This document shows positions 38,701 through 52,330 of a stretch of DNA of 64,000 nucleotides, piece after piece (the stretch's first letter is position 1; each line of letters begins with the position of its first letter). The notes under the pieces are model-generated. The model worked only from the letters and a program-made list of their open reading frames with translations. It did no database searches and had not been told where the DNA came from. Location of the stretch: positions 146,209,053-146,273,052 of the forward strand of contig CM048552.1 of the NCBI GenBank assembly GCA_026413225.1. The letters run 5' to 3'. The position numbers were made by a program, and so were the translations under genes. This stretch comes from Otis tarda. Taxonomy: Eukaryota > Chordata > Aves > Otidiformes > Otididae.

Positions 38701-41700
38701 AGTTACTGGACAGCAGGAGGTGACATCTACAATATGTCTTTAAATCTTTTCTCTGCCTAAATGGGAAGACCATATCTCCCCTATTTTCACACCAAGTCAT
38801 CTAGGAGGATCAAAGATTTCCCTGCCTCAAGTGCTTTACAACCCCATGCATTGATCCAAACACAGCATCAGACCTTTGTTTTAATACAGAATGTATTTGA
38901 AAACATTTGCCAAAATAAAAGTAAATGTTTTTTAATGTAATGAGGAAAAGGCATAAGAAGTTGGAACAGACGACATCCCCATGAAGATGCCTTTTAAGAA
39001 AATTTTGTCACTTTGAAGTGTAATTACTTGAAGTATTCTTACAGTGTGATTTCACAGCGCAATTAGTATCACATGCACCTCTTCTATTAAAGTACCCTCT
39101 GTAACATATGCTGAAGTCATAAGTCATAATTCACTGTATCCCATTTTCAATTTACTGTGTCAGCAAATTTCAGTGACATAACGCTACAGAGCAATGTTTC
39201 TGTATATTTATTACTGTAATCATGATACTAAAGTGTGAAGACACCTTGCTGAAACCTATAACCTCTTGTAAATGGTGCTTTTTTGAGGGGAAAAAAAAAC
39301 TCACTAAGTGAATAATATGCAATTCACAGCTACAGGCTCAGCGACTCGTGTTCAAACCTATAGTAATTATTTAGGTATTCAACATGCTTGGCACAGAGGT
39401 AATAGAAAATAAACACAGAAAGCTCGGGATTTATTTGACTAACTGTAGATATCTACATGTAAGCTAGTGGCTCTAGGTTCCCTTGCTGGTTGATGGAAAG
39501 GGTTACATGCTCTAAAGGATTTATCTTATTCTAAATGGACATTTAGGAAGGCCGGCTTAATCCCGTCTAAAAACAGCCTATTTATTTCAACTGAGTGCAA
39601 TGGGAGCCTTGAGTCACTAGTTTACATGACCACGTCTGTGCTAGAAACATCTAATGCTAGGTCCCCCAGGAAGACAAGAAATGGTCGAAACAGAAAGTGA
39701 GAGAACACACATTTTAAATGTAACTTCAATGGAAAATCCAGAACTTCCTCACTTCTCTAGTAACTTCATTATGACTCTCGCTGCTCTCCCAACTCTCCTT
39801 CTCATGAAAACAAGCATGCAACACAGAAACACACCTGTGATACAGACAAGAAGTCCAAAATTGCTTTTTATATTCCAGTAGCAATAGTACCTGGGCTTCC
39901 TGACAGGAGACAAAGTACCTTTCTGAAGGAAGTCATGCCTAAAGGAAAATATGAGGAAACAGAGAGATTCATAGCTGAGTGCTAACACTCAGACTAATGG
40001 GAACAATATATACAACTCAAAAGGGTAAAATTGGCTAAGCACAGGCATCTTGGAAAGCTCAGAAAAACAAAGTAAACTTGGAATTTGTAAATTGTAAGAC
40101 ATGTCATTTATTCCAGTGACGATGCCCTGCAGTCACTCACCACGAAGGTGGCTGCACTGGCAGCAGACAGGCAGTGGGGTACCCAGGGTGAGCCTTGCCA
40201 CATCACTGGATAAAACTCTATGTCTTCTCGCCTATCTACTATGTGTTTATACTATTCCAGTTCCCCACCAGAATCCACTGTATAATCCTCTTTCTCTCTC
40301 TTTTTTTTTTTTTTAATGAGTAAATAGCTACCTGTGGACAGGATTTCCTGACAACTATCCCATCCTACCCCTGCCCATACATCAATTCCCAGTGTGCCCA
40401 TCCCCATGATAATTAAGCATATTCTTCTACTGAGAAACAATCCATCAGTCAACTCATTTTATATTTACAGACTTACTACTTCAGGTAGCTTAACTTCGAG
40501 ATATTCTCCATTTATAAGTAAGGTAAAGTTTAACAGCATCCTCTTGTTTTCTCATGATCTTGCATGTCTTTAGTTAAATTCAAGACTTAAAGGTCAAAAG
40601 AGAAAGAAGAATTGCAGAAAATAAAGTGAGAATCCTTCCCTTAAGTGAAGAGTTATACATCCACTGAGCTCTTTCTGTTTATGGAAGCAAAAGCAAATTG
40701 CTTCTGTCAATAAATAATGCTAAATTTTGCATATTCTTTCAAGATCTATACTTGCTCTCACTGTATTCTGGGGCCAAGCTGGCATTGGTTTCAGTGAGGC
40801 AGAATAACGCATGAAAAAGTTAACCCAAAAAGGAGCAAGGCTGAAATCTGTTTAAATTTAGTCTTGCCTAGATAAAAAAAAAAAAAGAAAAAAAAAATCA
40901 AAGCATAAAATATTGGTGTGGAAACAATCCAGTGTGAAACAGACTATTAGTCTGTGATTATAGGGAGACCATAAATGTTTCATTCAGTAGGCTCTTAGCA
41001 CAGAAGTTTTAGTATCAATAACTTATGTCTTCTTTTTATTCTGTTTTCATTTGCACTGCAATTTTTGGCCAATTTTTCATTATGCTGTGAAGCGCGCTTG
41101 GTCATTTTCTGTGTTGATTTGCAACAGCATTGCCTCGTTAACAAATTACTGTAAGAGATCGTGTCTTCAGAAAGGAGGTTTTTTAATCATCCTTTTATAA
41201 TCTTCCCACTCTTTCTCTTTCTTCCTATTACCAAAATATTGAGGAAACACAGTATTAAACTCTGTGGCATTTACAAACTTCAGTAATCTACTGGGCTCAT
41301 ATATGGAAAAGAAATAATTGAGGAAGGAAAAATAAGCTTCTAAACTGTTTATCAATACATTACATCAATGCCATCTGTCCCACAGCTATGATGTCAGACA
41401 TTTTTTTCCTTCTTCATTAAGGCATAGTTCGTTTACATGAACTGCTGCTTAAGATACTTGCTGGAACGCTTAACAGCTCCCTCATTTGTTTGGTAGTTTT
41501 ATAGGCCTCTTGTGCTGGAGCAGAGGTACAACAGCTTGCAATGCAGGAAAAGAAAAGATAAAACCACCCCGCTGTGCAGATTTAGTCAATTTTCACTGGC
41601 TCTCGCACAGAAAACAAATTGCAACCCCTCACAAAGAGTTCTCTCTCTGCACTGGCAGCCCTGACAAACGCAGACAAAAATGAGTAAATCAGGCAACTTC

Positions 41701-43668
41701 ACATCAGGAGGAAAAAAACGGCTACTGCTCCAACAGCTGCTATCATAATTAAGAACAGATTTCATCACTAAACTCTTGCTGGTTGTGTCTGCAGCAAAAC
41801 AAATACACAGATGTGGCACATTTGCATACTGAAAAATGTGCGCCATGTAACTGAAACAAATTTGCATTTTCAGCTCTTAAATATTCACTTTTTAATATGA
41901 AATAATGAGGATAGTTTGCATGCTAATCCTCTGTCTTTGCTCATCAAACTCATTCAGTCAGTATATGAAATATAATGCAACACCAATACCTAATAAGTCC
42001 ACATTTCAGTCATGCAATCCAATACCCAAATTTGTTATCATGCCCGATAAAATACAATTTTGAATCACTTTCTGAACTGTCCTCTAGCACTTCTATTTGC
42101 AAATGACATGTTTAAAAAAGAAGATAGAAAAGGAGGAAATGTGAGAGTGACTTCTTTTAACCATGACATGCACTAAATTTATTGCTCCTTCATTTATCCA
42201 CACATTTTAAAAGGTCACCTAGCATCATCTAATAGAGAAGAAATGCAACCCTTTTAAAGTAAAAAGGGTATAGCATCACACCCTCTGAAAGTAGGGTGGA
42301 ATTATTAATGTAACAGTGACTGAACCCTCACAACTGCAACACGTCCATCAGAAGTTGCCTGCAGTATCTTGAGATCCTCTAAGACAAAAAGACCCTCTAG
42401 CTTCTCTTCTTCTCACTCCAAAGATACATCTTTCTGAGCTATGGCTATTTCATAGCTAAATAATCTAACTGGTTTTATGCAAACTCTCATAACACTATTC
42501 TGGAATGGTTTCTTGTCTGTAAATCTGTGATAATTAAAGAGAGAGAATGTGATTATCAAGGTCCATAGACTGTTTAAAGAGCACATCTGCAGATTTGCTG
42601 ATAATTTGAAGAACAGTTTCACCTTAGATGTATTTTAAGCCATTCAGTCATGCCACTGTGCCTTCCCTAGTGAATACATTTGTTCAATTTAAATCTCTCT
42701 GCAAAATTAATTTGCTTATTTTAAGTATTGTGCAGAAATAGATGATTAAGTTTGAGCACAGTTATTTTTCAGAGAGATGCACGTCTGACCAAAGAAGCCT
42801 AAACACAGCTCTTGCTGTAGGCATTCAAATCTCCGCGTCCTCAGTCCTTCTCTTCGGGTACTCATTTCAGAACCTGTGTATTACAGACGACAGGATTTAA
42901 AATCTGCACATTTCAGTGATGTGCACCTTTACACGGAGGGGTTGGGACTTGTCAAGTGTTTCTGTAGAAATTTGCATGCACATCGTTGTGTGCTTACAAA
43001 AGAAGGTTATTGCTTGAGAACCAGTTTCTAGGCAGTGGACACCTTTATAAGACAAATAATTAATGCCACTGCATCATCAGTGCTATTTCACAGAAGTATA
43101 TAACTATATGCAAATGGTAAATGTCAAGGTTTTAATGGCAAGCCAGTGTGCAAAGAATTCAAATGACATCTCCATTAATAATGAGGGCTACGTGGCCAGG
43201 AAAGCAGAGTGGTGCTGATACGCATGCTTTTTTCCATGTACAGTTTGTTTGTATTTTGCAGTAAGGGCCTCCAGATAATACAAGATGCTGCCTTTAACCT
43301 TCCAGCTGCCTCTACCACTCTCACCTGGTGTGGCAATGCTGATGAGATTATTTGTGCAGCCTCAAGGAATAGCAGCTGACCACTTTCTGCTGCTGTTCAC
43401 TGGAAACAGAGTGAGCTGGCCATGCCCTCCAGAGGCAGTGGGAGATACCCACCAGAAAGTAACAGTACCAGAAACAGAGCCCAAGCCTCCTCATTCTAAC
43501 CAGTGTTGCATCCTCATTCTAGGCAGCGCTGCAGCTCAGTGTCCTCTTGCACAGGACAACACTGATCCTGCACCAATCGATCCTTTTCTTTCTTGTTTTA
43601 CTTGTCTATTCAGCAAGAGACATGGGAGATCTCACATTGTCCAGGTAACGTTATGTTTGAAGACATAA
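35788..43668. other. non-coding intronic sequence
   Basis: AT-rich DNA with homopolymer runs (T-run at about 36337, T-run at about 40303, A-runs at about 40869-40897). No gene or transposon recognised. The part at 43010-43160 has several ATTA cores and an ATGCAAAT octamer and is noted below as a possible conserved element. Confidence 0.6.
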
Positions 43669-43973
43669 AACTCTTCAGCACGGCCTGTTGCGATAGGACA
43701 AGGAGTAATGGTTTTAAAATAGAAGGAGGTAGATTCAGCTTATACGCTAGGAAAAAAAAAAAATTACAAATGAGGGTGGTGGAACACTGGAACAGGTTGC
43801 CCAGAGAGGTGGTGGATGCCCCATCCCTGGAAAAAATTCAAGGCCAGGTTGGATGGGACCCTGAGCAACCTGATCTAGTTGGAGATGTCCCTGCTCCTTG
43901 TGGGGTTGGACTAGATGACCTTTGAAGGTCCCTTCCAACCCTAACTGTTCCATGATTCTATTCTATGATTCTA
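43669..43973 (+). mobile_element. CR1 LINE 3' end, 5'-truncated
   Basis: About 305 bp of CR1 3' UTR, from CCTGTTGCGATAGGACAAGG through AACACTGGAACAGGTTGCCC, GGTGGATGCCCCATCCCTGG and TTGGACTAGATGACC to the repeated ATTCTATG tail. It is collinear with 59650-59943 of the longer copy. An A12 run at 43750 expands the A-rich site found at the same place in that copy. No ORF2 coding sequence remains. Plus strand, antisense to AFF2. Confidence 0.93.
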
Positions 43974-46900
43974 AGACATTTTATGATGCCAGTTCTGGTG
44001 TGCAGGGTACTAGACCACATGCGTTGGTAATCTGTCACTTAAATTAAGTGGGCATTAGACTTGATGCACAGGTGCAGAAGCAGATGATTCTGTATCTGTA
44101 ACTTTGCATGCATAGAAAAAGAAGGTCAAATTAGGACTTCAGCAATCAAGGCTGAATCTTTTCCACAAGCAAAATTCTTCAGCATTTTAGAATGAAGCCT
44201 GTGTTTGAACCATGAAATACCTTTGCAATGAAACTTGTTGGCCTGATGTCTTGAAAAACACAATTTTCCAGATCTGTGCATAACATTATTATTTATTCTT
44301 TCATAACTATTTTAATCTTGAAGAATGCCCCTTAAAAGCTGGTTCTTAAAAGGAAAAGGGTACAGAAAACTTTAGATATGGTGAAGGGCCTTTCCCACCT
44401 CAATGGCAATCAACACATAACAATAAACAAGTAACTCCAGGATTTTGGGTAGTAAACAACATGAAAAGGACCTGCTATATGAATCAACTATGTTTTTGCA
44501 CATCTCACAGTTGCAGATAGGCAGTACAAGTGACATAGAAAAACAGCAAGAAGCTCATTTTTGTGGACATCTGGAACCTGTTTTGGTTATCAAGTCCTCA
44601 TTCCTATTTGTCTGGCAGATGTTGTGTGTACACTTTTAAGATGAGTTTGCAGAGGTTTCCAAGGGAACTCAGTGTCATGTGTTGCTTTTTTTTTCCACCT
44701 AGTCTGTGGTCCACTTTATCATAAAGGTAATATCAGTCAACTGTTCAACTCTTTTGCAGTTGTTCATTTTCTTTATTGTTTTCTTCTTTTAGGCAGTAAA
44801 AAAAAAAAAAAAAAGAAGTAGCAAACAATCAGAAAGTGTAGCAAAGGCTATATAATCAGTGAATCTGCTTTTCTTTGTGCATTTAAAATTACTAATTTCT
44901 TAGCAACCAGTAAACTCATCTCTGCAAAGCTATCTCCCCGCAGCACTTAAGTACAGTATTTTCCATTATATTAGTGCAAACAGGACTCAGGAAAACTTGG
45001 TGGGTTGGTTTTAATATCAAAAATCAGATAACTAAGCTCAGCTTCAGGACACTTGTGTGAGTATTCCCTGATGCATGCCACTTCAAAAGCAGTCAGGGAA
45101 TCGTTTTGCTTTTGAAGGACACAAGCTTTGGGAGTTGGGACATGTACAGTATAGATATATCATTTCAACGCTGTTTGCATGAAAGTCAATGAAAGCTTAG
45201 TTCAAATGTAGTTTTACTCAACTTATTTATAACCTAAAATCTTCATGTTCTTAGAGATATTAATATCTCTACACTGTTCATCAGTGCCAAGTTTGTTTTG
45301 TCTATATGCAAAGAATCAAAGATCAGAATGGAGGTATGGGCTAGTCAAATCAGGACATTTTTGTCAAGTCGCATAATTTATATGCATTTTGAAATCTGAA
45401 ACAATTATTTGATTGCAAGTTATTGGGTTGGAGGTAGCCTTCAGTCGCCAGGTATGGTTGTTATAATGGAAAAATGGTAGCATTAGTTTAATGTATTGTA
45501 ATAGCACAGGGTAATGACCCTTAGCTCAGGAGTACTGAAACACCTTGACAACAGCAGTTGAAGTCAATAGGAGCATCGCAAGTGCATATAAAAGTACAGT
45601 CTGCAGACCATTAGGCATAATTTCATCAGATCTTTATTGGAATAAAAATTGCACTTAAGCTTCTGTTGTTGTGTTGGCAATTTAGAAACACTGCGTCTGT
45701 GTACGTGAATTTCAGAGAGATCTCCTGTTAAACAAGAGATTAAACTACTGCTAGGGTGCACAGACATTGAAAACTTACTTGGGTGACTTCTTTATATCTC
45801 ATAAGAGATCAGCAGGTAAAGAAGTAAACCTCCAGTGTAGGTGGCATGAGGCCAGTTTATACCTGTAGAGGCCTTGATCCCTGGTATGTACAAATGCAAC
45901 ATACATACATTTTGAGCTAGTCTAGATACTGCCTTTTCCATCTCAGCACTGCCACCCTGACAGAGACATTTATAGAAATTTTTCTCCCCTTGAACAATTC
46001 CACAGGTCTGCTTATTGGGGGAGAAATGAGGTCTACATGCAAACAGTCCCCTTGCAAACCATGCCTCTGAGGGTACGCTACATGCTTACCCACGTACTTT
46101 GTGTTTTTCCATGAAGTTTTAAATCAGATACAGCTCTGCTAAGAGTCTCCAATTTGGTCACATACTAGTTTACCATCGCCTCGACCGCATAGGGAGTGCT
46201 GCCACTGGCTTGCTAAGCAGAGGTTGCAGACATCCCTGGGAATTCCCAGCTAGGCACTGGGATGCATCCTGGCTGATCTCTGAGGGCAGGCTGCCCTGCT
46301 CAGCCTTCCCTGCGAGAGAAACCAGTGTATGTGGTTGTGGGACGATGGAGCCCCCAACCCAGCTCCTGGCCTCCAAAACCAACACATGGAGCTTGTCATC
46401 CCTTTCCTCGTGTTTTATTAGAAATACTTGTTTTTATCGTAAATAAAACATGTCAGAGAAAAACTTTAAGTAATTTACCATTTCTCTGAAGCCTAGGGGG
46501 AAATAATGGCTGCTAATTTACTAGCTGATTTCTGTGAGAGGCAGCAAGACAACACTGTTCTAAAAAGTCTTAACTAAAAAGTACGGCTTCAAATAAAAGA
46601 TTCTTAACAAAATGCTTACATTACCAAAAGTCAAGAAGGCAAAGGAAATTCTTCTAGAAAATAGCCTCATGCCAATGTCAAAAGTCATGACAAGCCAGGA
46701 ATAAAAGAAAATGAGAAAGTAAAAGGAAGAAGCTTAGCTTTGTGTGGTCTCTGGAGGATGGAGAAGATAATTGTCAACATCTTTATCATTTGGACACAGC
46801 TATTTCAACTATGCAAAAAACAGAGGGCCCAGTGACCCCAGACTTAAATTAGCACAAGGCCATTATGCATGTCCCCATTACTCAGTAGAACAACTTTCCA

Positions 46901-49900
46901 TTTTTATCTTTCAGTAACACACTTGGGATTTTTAACACCTTGTGCCTTGAATCTCAGCCAAACAATGCCAGCAGCCGGGGAGTCGCCGCAGCCTGCGCAG
47001 CAATGGCACCTGTAGCGCTGCCAGCCTCTGCCGGCTCACTGTAGGAAACAAGCTCCCTTCAGTGAGCAATTACAATATCCAAGTCTGACATTAGCTCTGG
47101 AACAATTACATGCTTTGTGCAATGGGTAAATTTTATTTAAGGGGAAAAAAAACCACCCCCACACTGCACCTCCTCCTGGTTCATCTTGCCAAGTCAAAAT
47201 AAAAAATCCTTCAGGAAAGGGTTGTCCAAGCTCCTGAGCAGGCTGCAGAATGCTACCGCAATTCCCTTGTCCCATATATGAGGAGAAAACCAACAAAACA
47301 CTCTCACAAGGCTGCCAACTCCATGCCCAGAAAGTCAAAAGTAGGCTTGATGACATAGGAAGGCATCACTTGGTTCTCACATTCACAATATGTCATACCA
47401 GTGAGGAAAAAAAGGGCAATTAACGTGATCTCCACACCATTTGGTTTAGCTCAGCTTGCTCAACACAAATGTCTTCATTTATTTCCTCCTCCTGTAAGGC
47501 CTCCTGCTCACACTGGTGGTTCCCCTCCTGTCTTATTCTGCACAGCTGCTGTATTTCTTTCCACCCATCTCACATGTGTGCCCGAGCCATCCAGCCAGAC
47601 TCCTTCAGTGTGCTGTCCCTTCTCTGGGACAGCAGTGTCCTTTTAGCTCCAAAAAGTGTCCTTCATTATCATTAAAGGAAATGCTAACTATCTTCTGCCC
47701 CTTTGGAGCCCTTTCATTGGTCTACCTTCTCCAGCAAGCAGAGTACCAGACGAACATCTCTTGTACCAGCCGGGCTGCACTTTCAGCTTCACCTTCTCCA
47801 TCCTCTCCTCCTTGTCTCACTCTTCCTCCCAAGTGTGATCTGTGGTCACCCTATTAAGACTTCCTCATCCTGAACGCCATCTGTGTTTTTCCATTTGGGT
47901 ACTTCTCTCAGCATTGTCCCTATCTCCTTTCTCCAGGTGCAATACGTTAATTTAGTTTCCAGGTTCCTGTTAACCTTTCCTGTGCCTTTCTGGGGCTGAT
48001 AGGCTCTATCACAGGATACCTCTCACTGTGTGCTTGTACAGCACCTTGCATAATGAATCCTGACCTCAGGCTTTTCAAAAACGTTATCAGGAATTTAAGC
48101 TTCTTGTCAAACCCAACAGAAAGCCATCTTGCTCTACATTTGCTGAAGAATGTGTGGGAAAGGAGAAGATGCAGAGCTGACCTGTCCTCATGGCTCTTGG
48201 CACCATTCTGCAGTTTCCCTCTGTCCAGTTGCAGTCATGCACCTCAAAAGCCTCCCTGAATCAACACAGTGTAATTTTTAATCTGAGCATATCACAGTTT
48301 AATCAATAATTTTTTGTGTGTGCTTACTACTTGTTACTTAATCTGTGAAATACAGTTCGGAGGAAGAAAAAAAAAATCCAGCCCATAAAACCTGTTGGTG
48401 TAAAGATAAGCACTTTATTTAATATCCAATTAAATGTGGTCACTGGAGAAATCACAGCTTATGCAACTTTATCAGAAAAAGATTAATCTATTTCAGGCTT
48501 AACCCAAAATGTCATAAAAGAACTCATGAATTTAGATAGGAATCCACTTATTATCCAAAGACATTTTCCTATTGAGTAAGAACAGCCTAAATTGCTGCCT
48601 ATATTTATACTTGGTTCAATCAAATTTCTGTACTCAGTAGCTGTCATTGATTTTTAGGAAAATTATCAAACAAAAATTATGAACAAACTGAAGGAACATT
48701 ATAGAGTCTTTTTCAGCTCCGCAGTAATCATTAGAAAATGCTCAGCCTGCTCATTGATAATGGTTTAACGGCTCACAGGGTGACATCACCACATTTAAAA
48801 GACAGTCACACCCGGAAGGCAGAAGATTATTTTTTTAAATAGCATTACAATTTGCCATTTTAAAGTTAATTGTATTTTGCTTGGTGTTTCAAACCACACA
48901 GGCTGCGCTGAAGTTACTTTGTTGATATTATGCGATCATGCCCAAAACCATGATTTTAAAATAAGAAGGCAAGTAGTTGAATTTATTTATTTAAATTAAG
49001 CAGACATTCTTGCCTGTCTAGAAACTGATACTCTTCAGTTCATTAGCTGAATTTCCCACAGGGCCTACAAGGGTGCATTTCATTTCTATACTGTTTGATT
49101 TGTCTGGTTGATTTATTTAAAAAAATACTCTATATTAAAATTATTAAATAATAACAATTTGGTTTCATCTTTCCACATCAATTATTATATTTAGGAGGAC
49201 ATGCATTTCACAGACAGTACAGAAAACTTGTTTAAAACTGAAGTGCATCGGTGCATCGGTAGAAGCAGCAGGGCAGCTGCCAGCTGCTGGGGCACAGCAC
49301 TTCTGATGTCTGTCTGCTAGGTCAACCTAAGGCACAGGGTTCAAGTGCAACGGCTAAAAATCAGTAATAAGCAGTGATGTTTAATGGCTGACTTAAAATG
49401 AGTTCAGTGATCCAGCCCCATTCCACTCAGTGAAAAAATCTGTAAAAGGTACCATTTAGGAAAGCTACAAGAGTATAATTCACATCTGGTTAACAGCACA
49501 TTTGCTGAACTGTATCTGCCCCTCTACACTGTGAATTCTTTTTGCGGTGCTCTACAAATACAGTACTCATTTGCAAAGTTTGGCACGGATGTCAATTTAG
49601 TACAAATTTTTCAAAAAGTCTGGAGGATCTTTTACATGGACACCACGTTTCTCAGGTGTATGAGACAGCTAAGCTTCAAGGAGGAGGTAGTGGATATCCA
49701 TTAGTAGACCAGCCCATGCTCTGAACGCACAAAAATACAGCCCAACGAAAACAGAGCTTTACTTTGAAAGCCAGGCTCATAGGCGACAACACAGGAGCGG
49801 GAAAAGCAATCCAGTCAATTCCAGGAGAAACAAATTAGGTCTGGTTTTGGGTCTATTTTAGGACAGACAAGAGCCTGGGCACTGCACCCAGGCAGCGAAG

Positions 49901-51999
49901 AGCCGAGCCGAGCAGGCGGTGGAAATTGCTCCCACGCTGGGCTCTGGCAAAGCTGCCGACCATGCTGGCCTCCCGATGCCCACAGCAGCTCCCAGAGGCA
50001 ATGGACCCCTGTCCCAGCCCCTGCCTGGCCGTGGCACTGGTCTGCAGGGAGCTGCCAGCCCCCCGTGCCTGAGCTTGTTCAGCTACAAAGGCTTCGCTTA
50101 GCAGAGCTCTGCCATGAAGTGGCAGCAGTAGGATTCACTCCTCCGTGAACCTTCAAAGATTTGTGGCAGGTACTTTTTAGTTGAACTTCCCCTGTGTCAG
50201 CTCTTCATCCCGTGCTCTTTATATAGCAGCGATTAGCATATCTGAGAAATCCCCGTTCGGCATGTTTTATGGTCTCTTCTCTGTGTATTGAGATAGTTCA
50301 GTAAGTTATGTACAGGGATATGCCATAATTCCTAATGTTCAGCTGTCAGGAAATCACTCACGTAGATTTATTCACTGAAGAGTTGGTCAGGAAACTGATT
50401 CTGAACAGGGAGCTAGGAACTTTAATTACAAGATAGAAAAAACGACTCCAGCACCTCAGACTGGTCAAGGAGCTCCTTTGATGCTCTAAAGATATTTCCT
50501 GAAGTTAATAGATTAATGCAGCACAGCATTTCTGAATTCAAATGCCACCTTCTGCCACCAATTGTTATTCTGTATTACTATTGCTGACTTTCTTCAAAGT
50601 AATAACGATGTCAAAAAACAGACACAAGTATTACATCTCCACTTCTGGAACAAAACAAAGATTGAAGAAAAAAAATTGTCTTCCCTCAAGCATTATTTTC
50701 TTGACCAAAGGAAGTTCATACAATGTAGAAAAGAAATATTCATCCCTGTCAAACCCTGATCTTGCTACCACTGAATGCAACAGCAAAACTCCTATTAATT
50801 TCTACCGGAACATGAGCAGTGAATAACTCAGATGGAAGTGGTAAACCATAAGTGACATAATTACTCGCCAACTGTCTCTGCCTCAAGCCACCTAAATGGT
50901 AGGAAGAAATACAGTCAGGAACATCAGTTCAGAGTTTAGCAAGAAGCCTTTACTTATGCTTCTGCACAACTTCTGTTTCCACTGCAAAGGTTATGGAAGG
51001 GTTTCATGCGATGCTGTGCTATGTGGCGACCTGCAGGGCAAATATCCGAGCATAGAACCAGGCACTCGGTCTCTTCTGTTTTGCTCTCTGCCTTGACACT
51101 GATCCACCCTGGCTGTGTTTGCTCTGGGTTTGTGGCCAGCTGCAAGCGTGTCCAGCCTTGGTCTGGGGTCAGGATAAGATGTGCCTCCTCTGCCCGCGCC
51201 TCCTGCATAATTTTCCAGCTGGTTCCTCAGCCTGGACCACGAGCAAATGTGGCCAAGGGGAGCACGCCTGGTCCATGGCTTAGCTGCTGGAGACACCATC
51301 AAGAAAGGTGTCCCCATCTGCCTCCACCTTGGCTAACTCCATATAAAATATGTTCTTTTCAGAGTTGTCATTAATGCTTATGAAGAGCTTTGCAGCTCCT
51401 GCATGGAAGAGATTACAGCAGTAAAAGATGCAGCGTTTTTGCTTCATTGATAAGAATGCAACCGGGTATTATCAGAGTCTATAAACCCTCTGAGTAGGGA
51501 AAAAGGAAGGGAAAAAGAAAAAACAAGCCTGCAGTGTTTCAGAAGACTCTAGCTCTATCTAAGTGGCTGTTCATAGACATTCAGCATGTTCTGTGTGAGC
51601 GGGAGGTTTCACCTCTTCCACCTCCCACACAAGCTACAGCCAGGTCCTGGCTCAGCTTTGTGCATATTGCCATTCCACTTATGTGGGGATCAGTACTGCA
51701 TTCTCCTCCCGAGCCAGTGCTATCACATCTGTGGTGACAGTCACAATCTAAATTTTTGTCTTCATGGGACAGGATAAGCTTCTTTTGAAACAACCGTGCC
51801 TTTGCAGTTCAACTTTTCATCAGGGAAGTCCTCTGGACATAGGTCCATTCCCATCTGGGAGCAGGAACTGCACGGGAAGGAAGGTTTGTTATGGGAACAA
51901 ACACGCTGCAGCAAAAAAACCTAACGTTTTGAGGCCTGCTAAGCCATCTCTAAGCTACTGAAAGATCTTGCATGCAGACCTTCTCATAAATTACGACTG
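43974..51999. other. non-coding intronic sequence with small GC-rich patches
   Basis: No gene recognised. GC-richer islands occur at 46960-47040 (GCCGGGGAGTCGCCGCAGCC) and 49885-50100 (AGAGCCGAGCCGAGCAGGCG and onward). The latter is open for 60 codons without family similarity. A long A-run sits at about 44798-44815. A possible old repeat piece at 48030-48075 is listed separately. Confidence 0.6.
48030..48075. repeat. possible ancient amniote repeat fragment
   Basis: TGCTTGTACAGCACCTTGCA followed by TAATGAATCCTGACCTCAGG resembles a widespread ancient amniote repeat reading approximately TTTGTACAGCACCTAGCACA, then ATGGGGTCCTGATC. Only about 45 bases match by eye and the family is not named. 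Confidence 0.35.
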
Positions 52000-52330
52000 C
52001 TGCTTATGGTATTTTTCAAACCGTCCATCTCACATTGCACTTGGTCCTCCCATGAGGACAAAAATTTAGACCGTGACTAACTGCTCCTTTTTGGTAGGTT
52101 TCTCAAAGTAGAATTTCATTCTTCTCTCTTTAGGCTCCCACATAATTCTTTTCTCAGACTCCTCCACTCCTACGGGGCCCAGCTCATTCTTACGTCCTCT
52201 CTATCGATGTATCCTGAACTTTGCCTGCATGCTAAACATTTACGATTTGGTGCAAGCAAGACATCCATTATCTGCTTATGGTATTTTTCAAACTGTCCAC
52301 CTCATATTGCACTTGGTCCTCTATCCCATG
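52000..52330 (+). repeat. spaced direct repeat, about 55 bp units, 272 bp apart
   Basis: Copy 1 (52000-52054) and copy 2 (52272-52330) share CTGCTTATGGTATTTTTCAA, then A(C/T)TGTCCA-type and TTGCACTTGGTCCTC blocks, about 90% identical by eye. Copy 2 carries a small insertion (TATC) before CCATG. Weak similarity continues a short way past both copies (TTAGAC…), which suggests a decayed tandem duplication with a unit of about 272 bases rather than two insertions. Confidence 0.85.

Noticed and set aside
43593..43925. 110-codon plus-strand frame
   Set aside because: Mostly CR1 3' UTR sequence, which is not coding.
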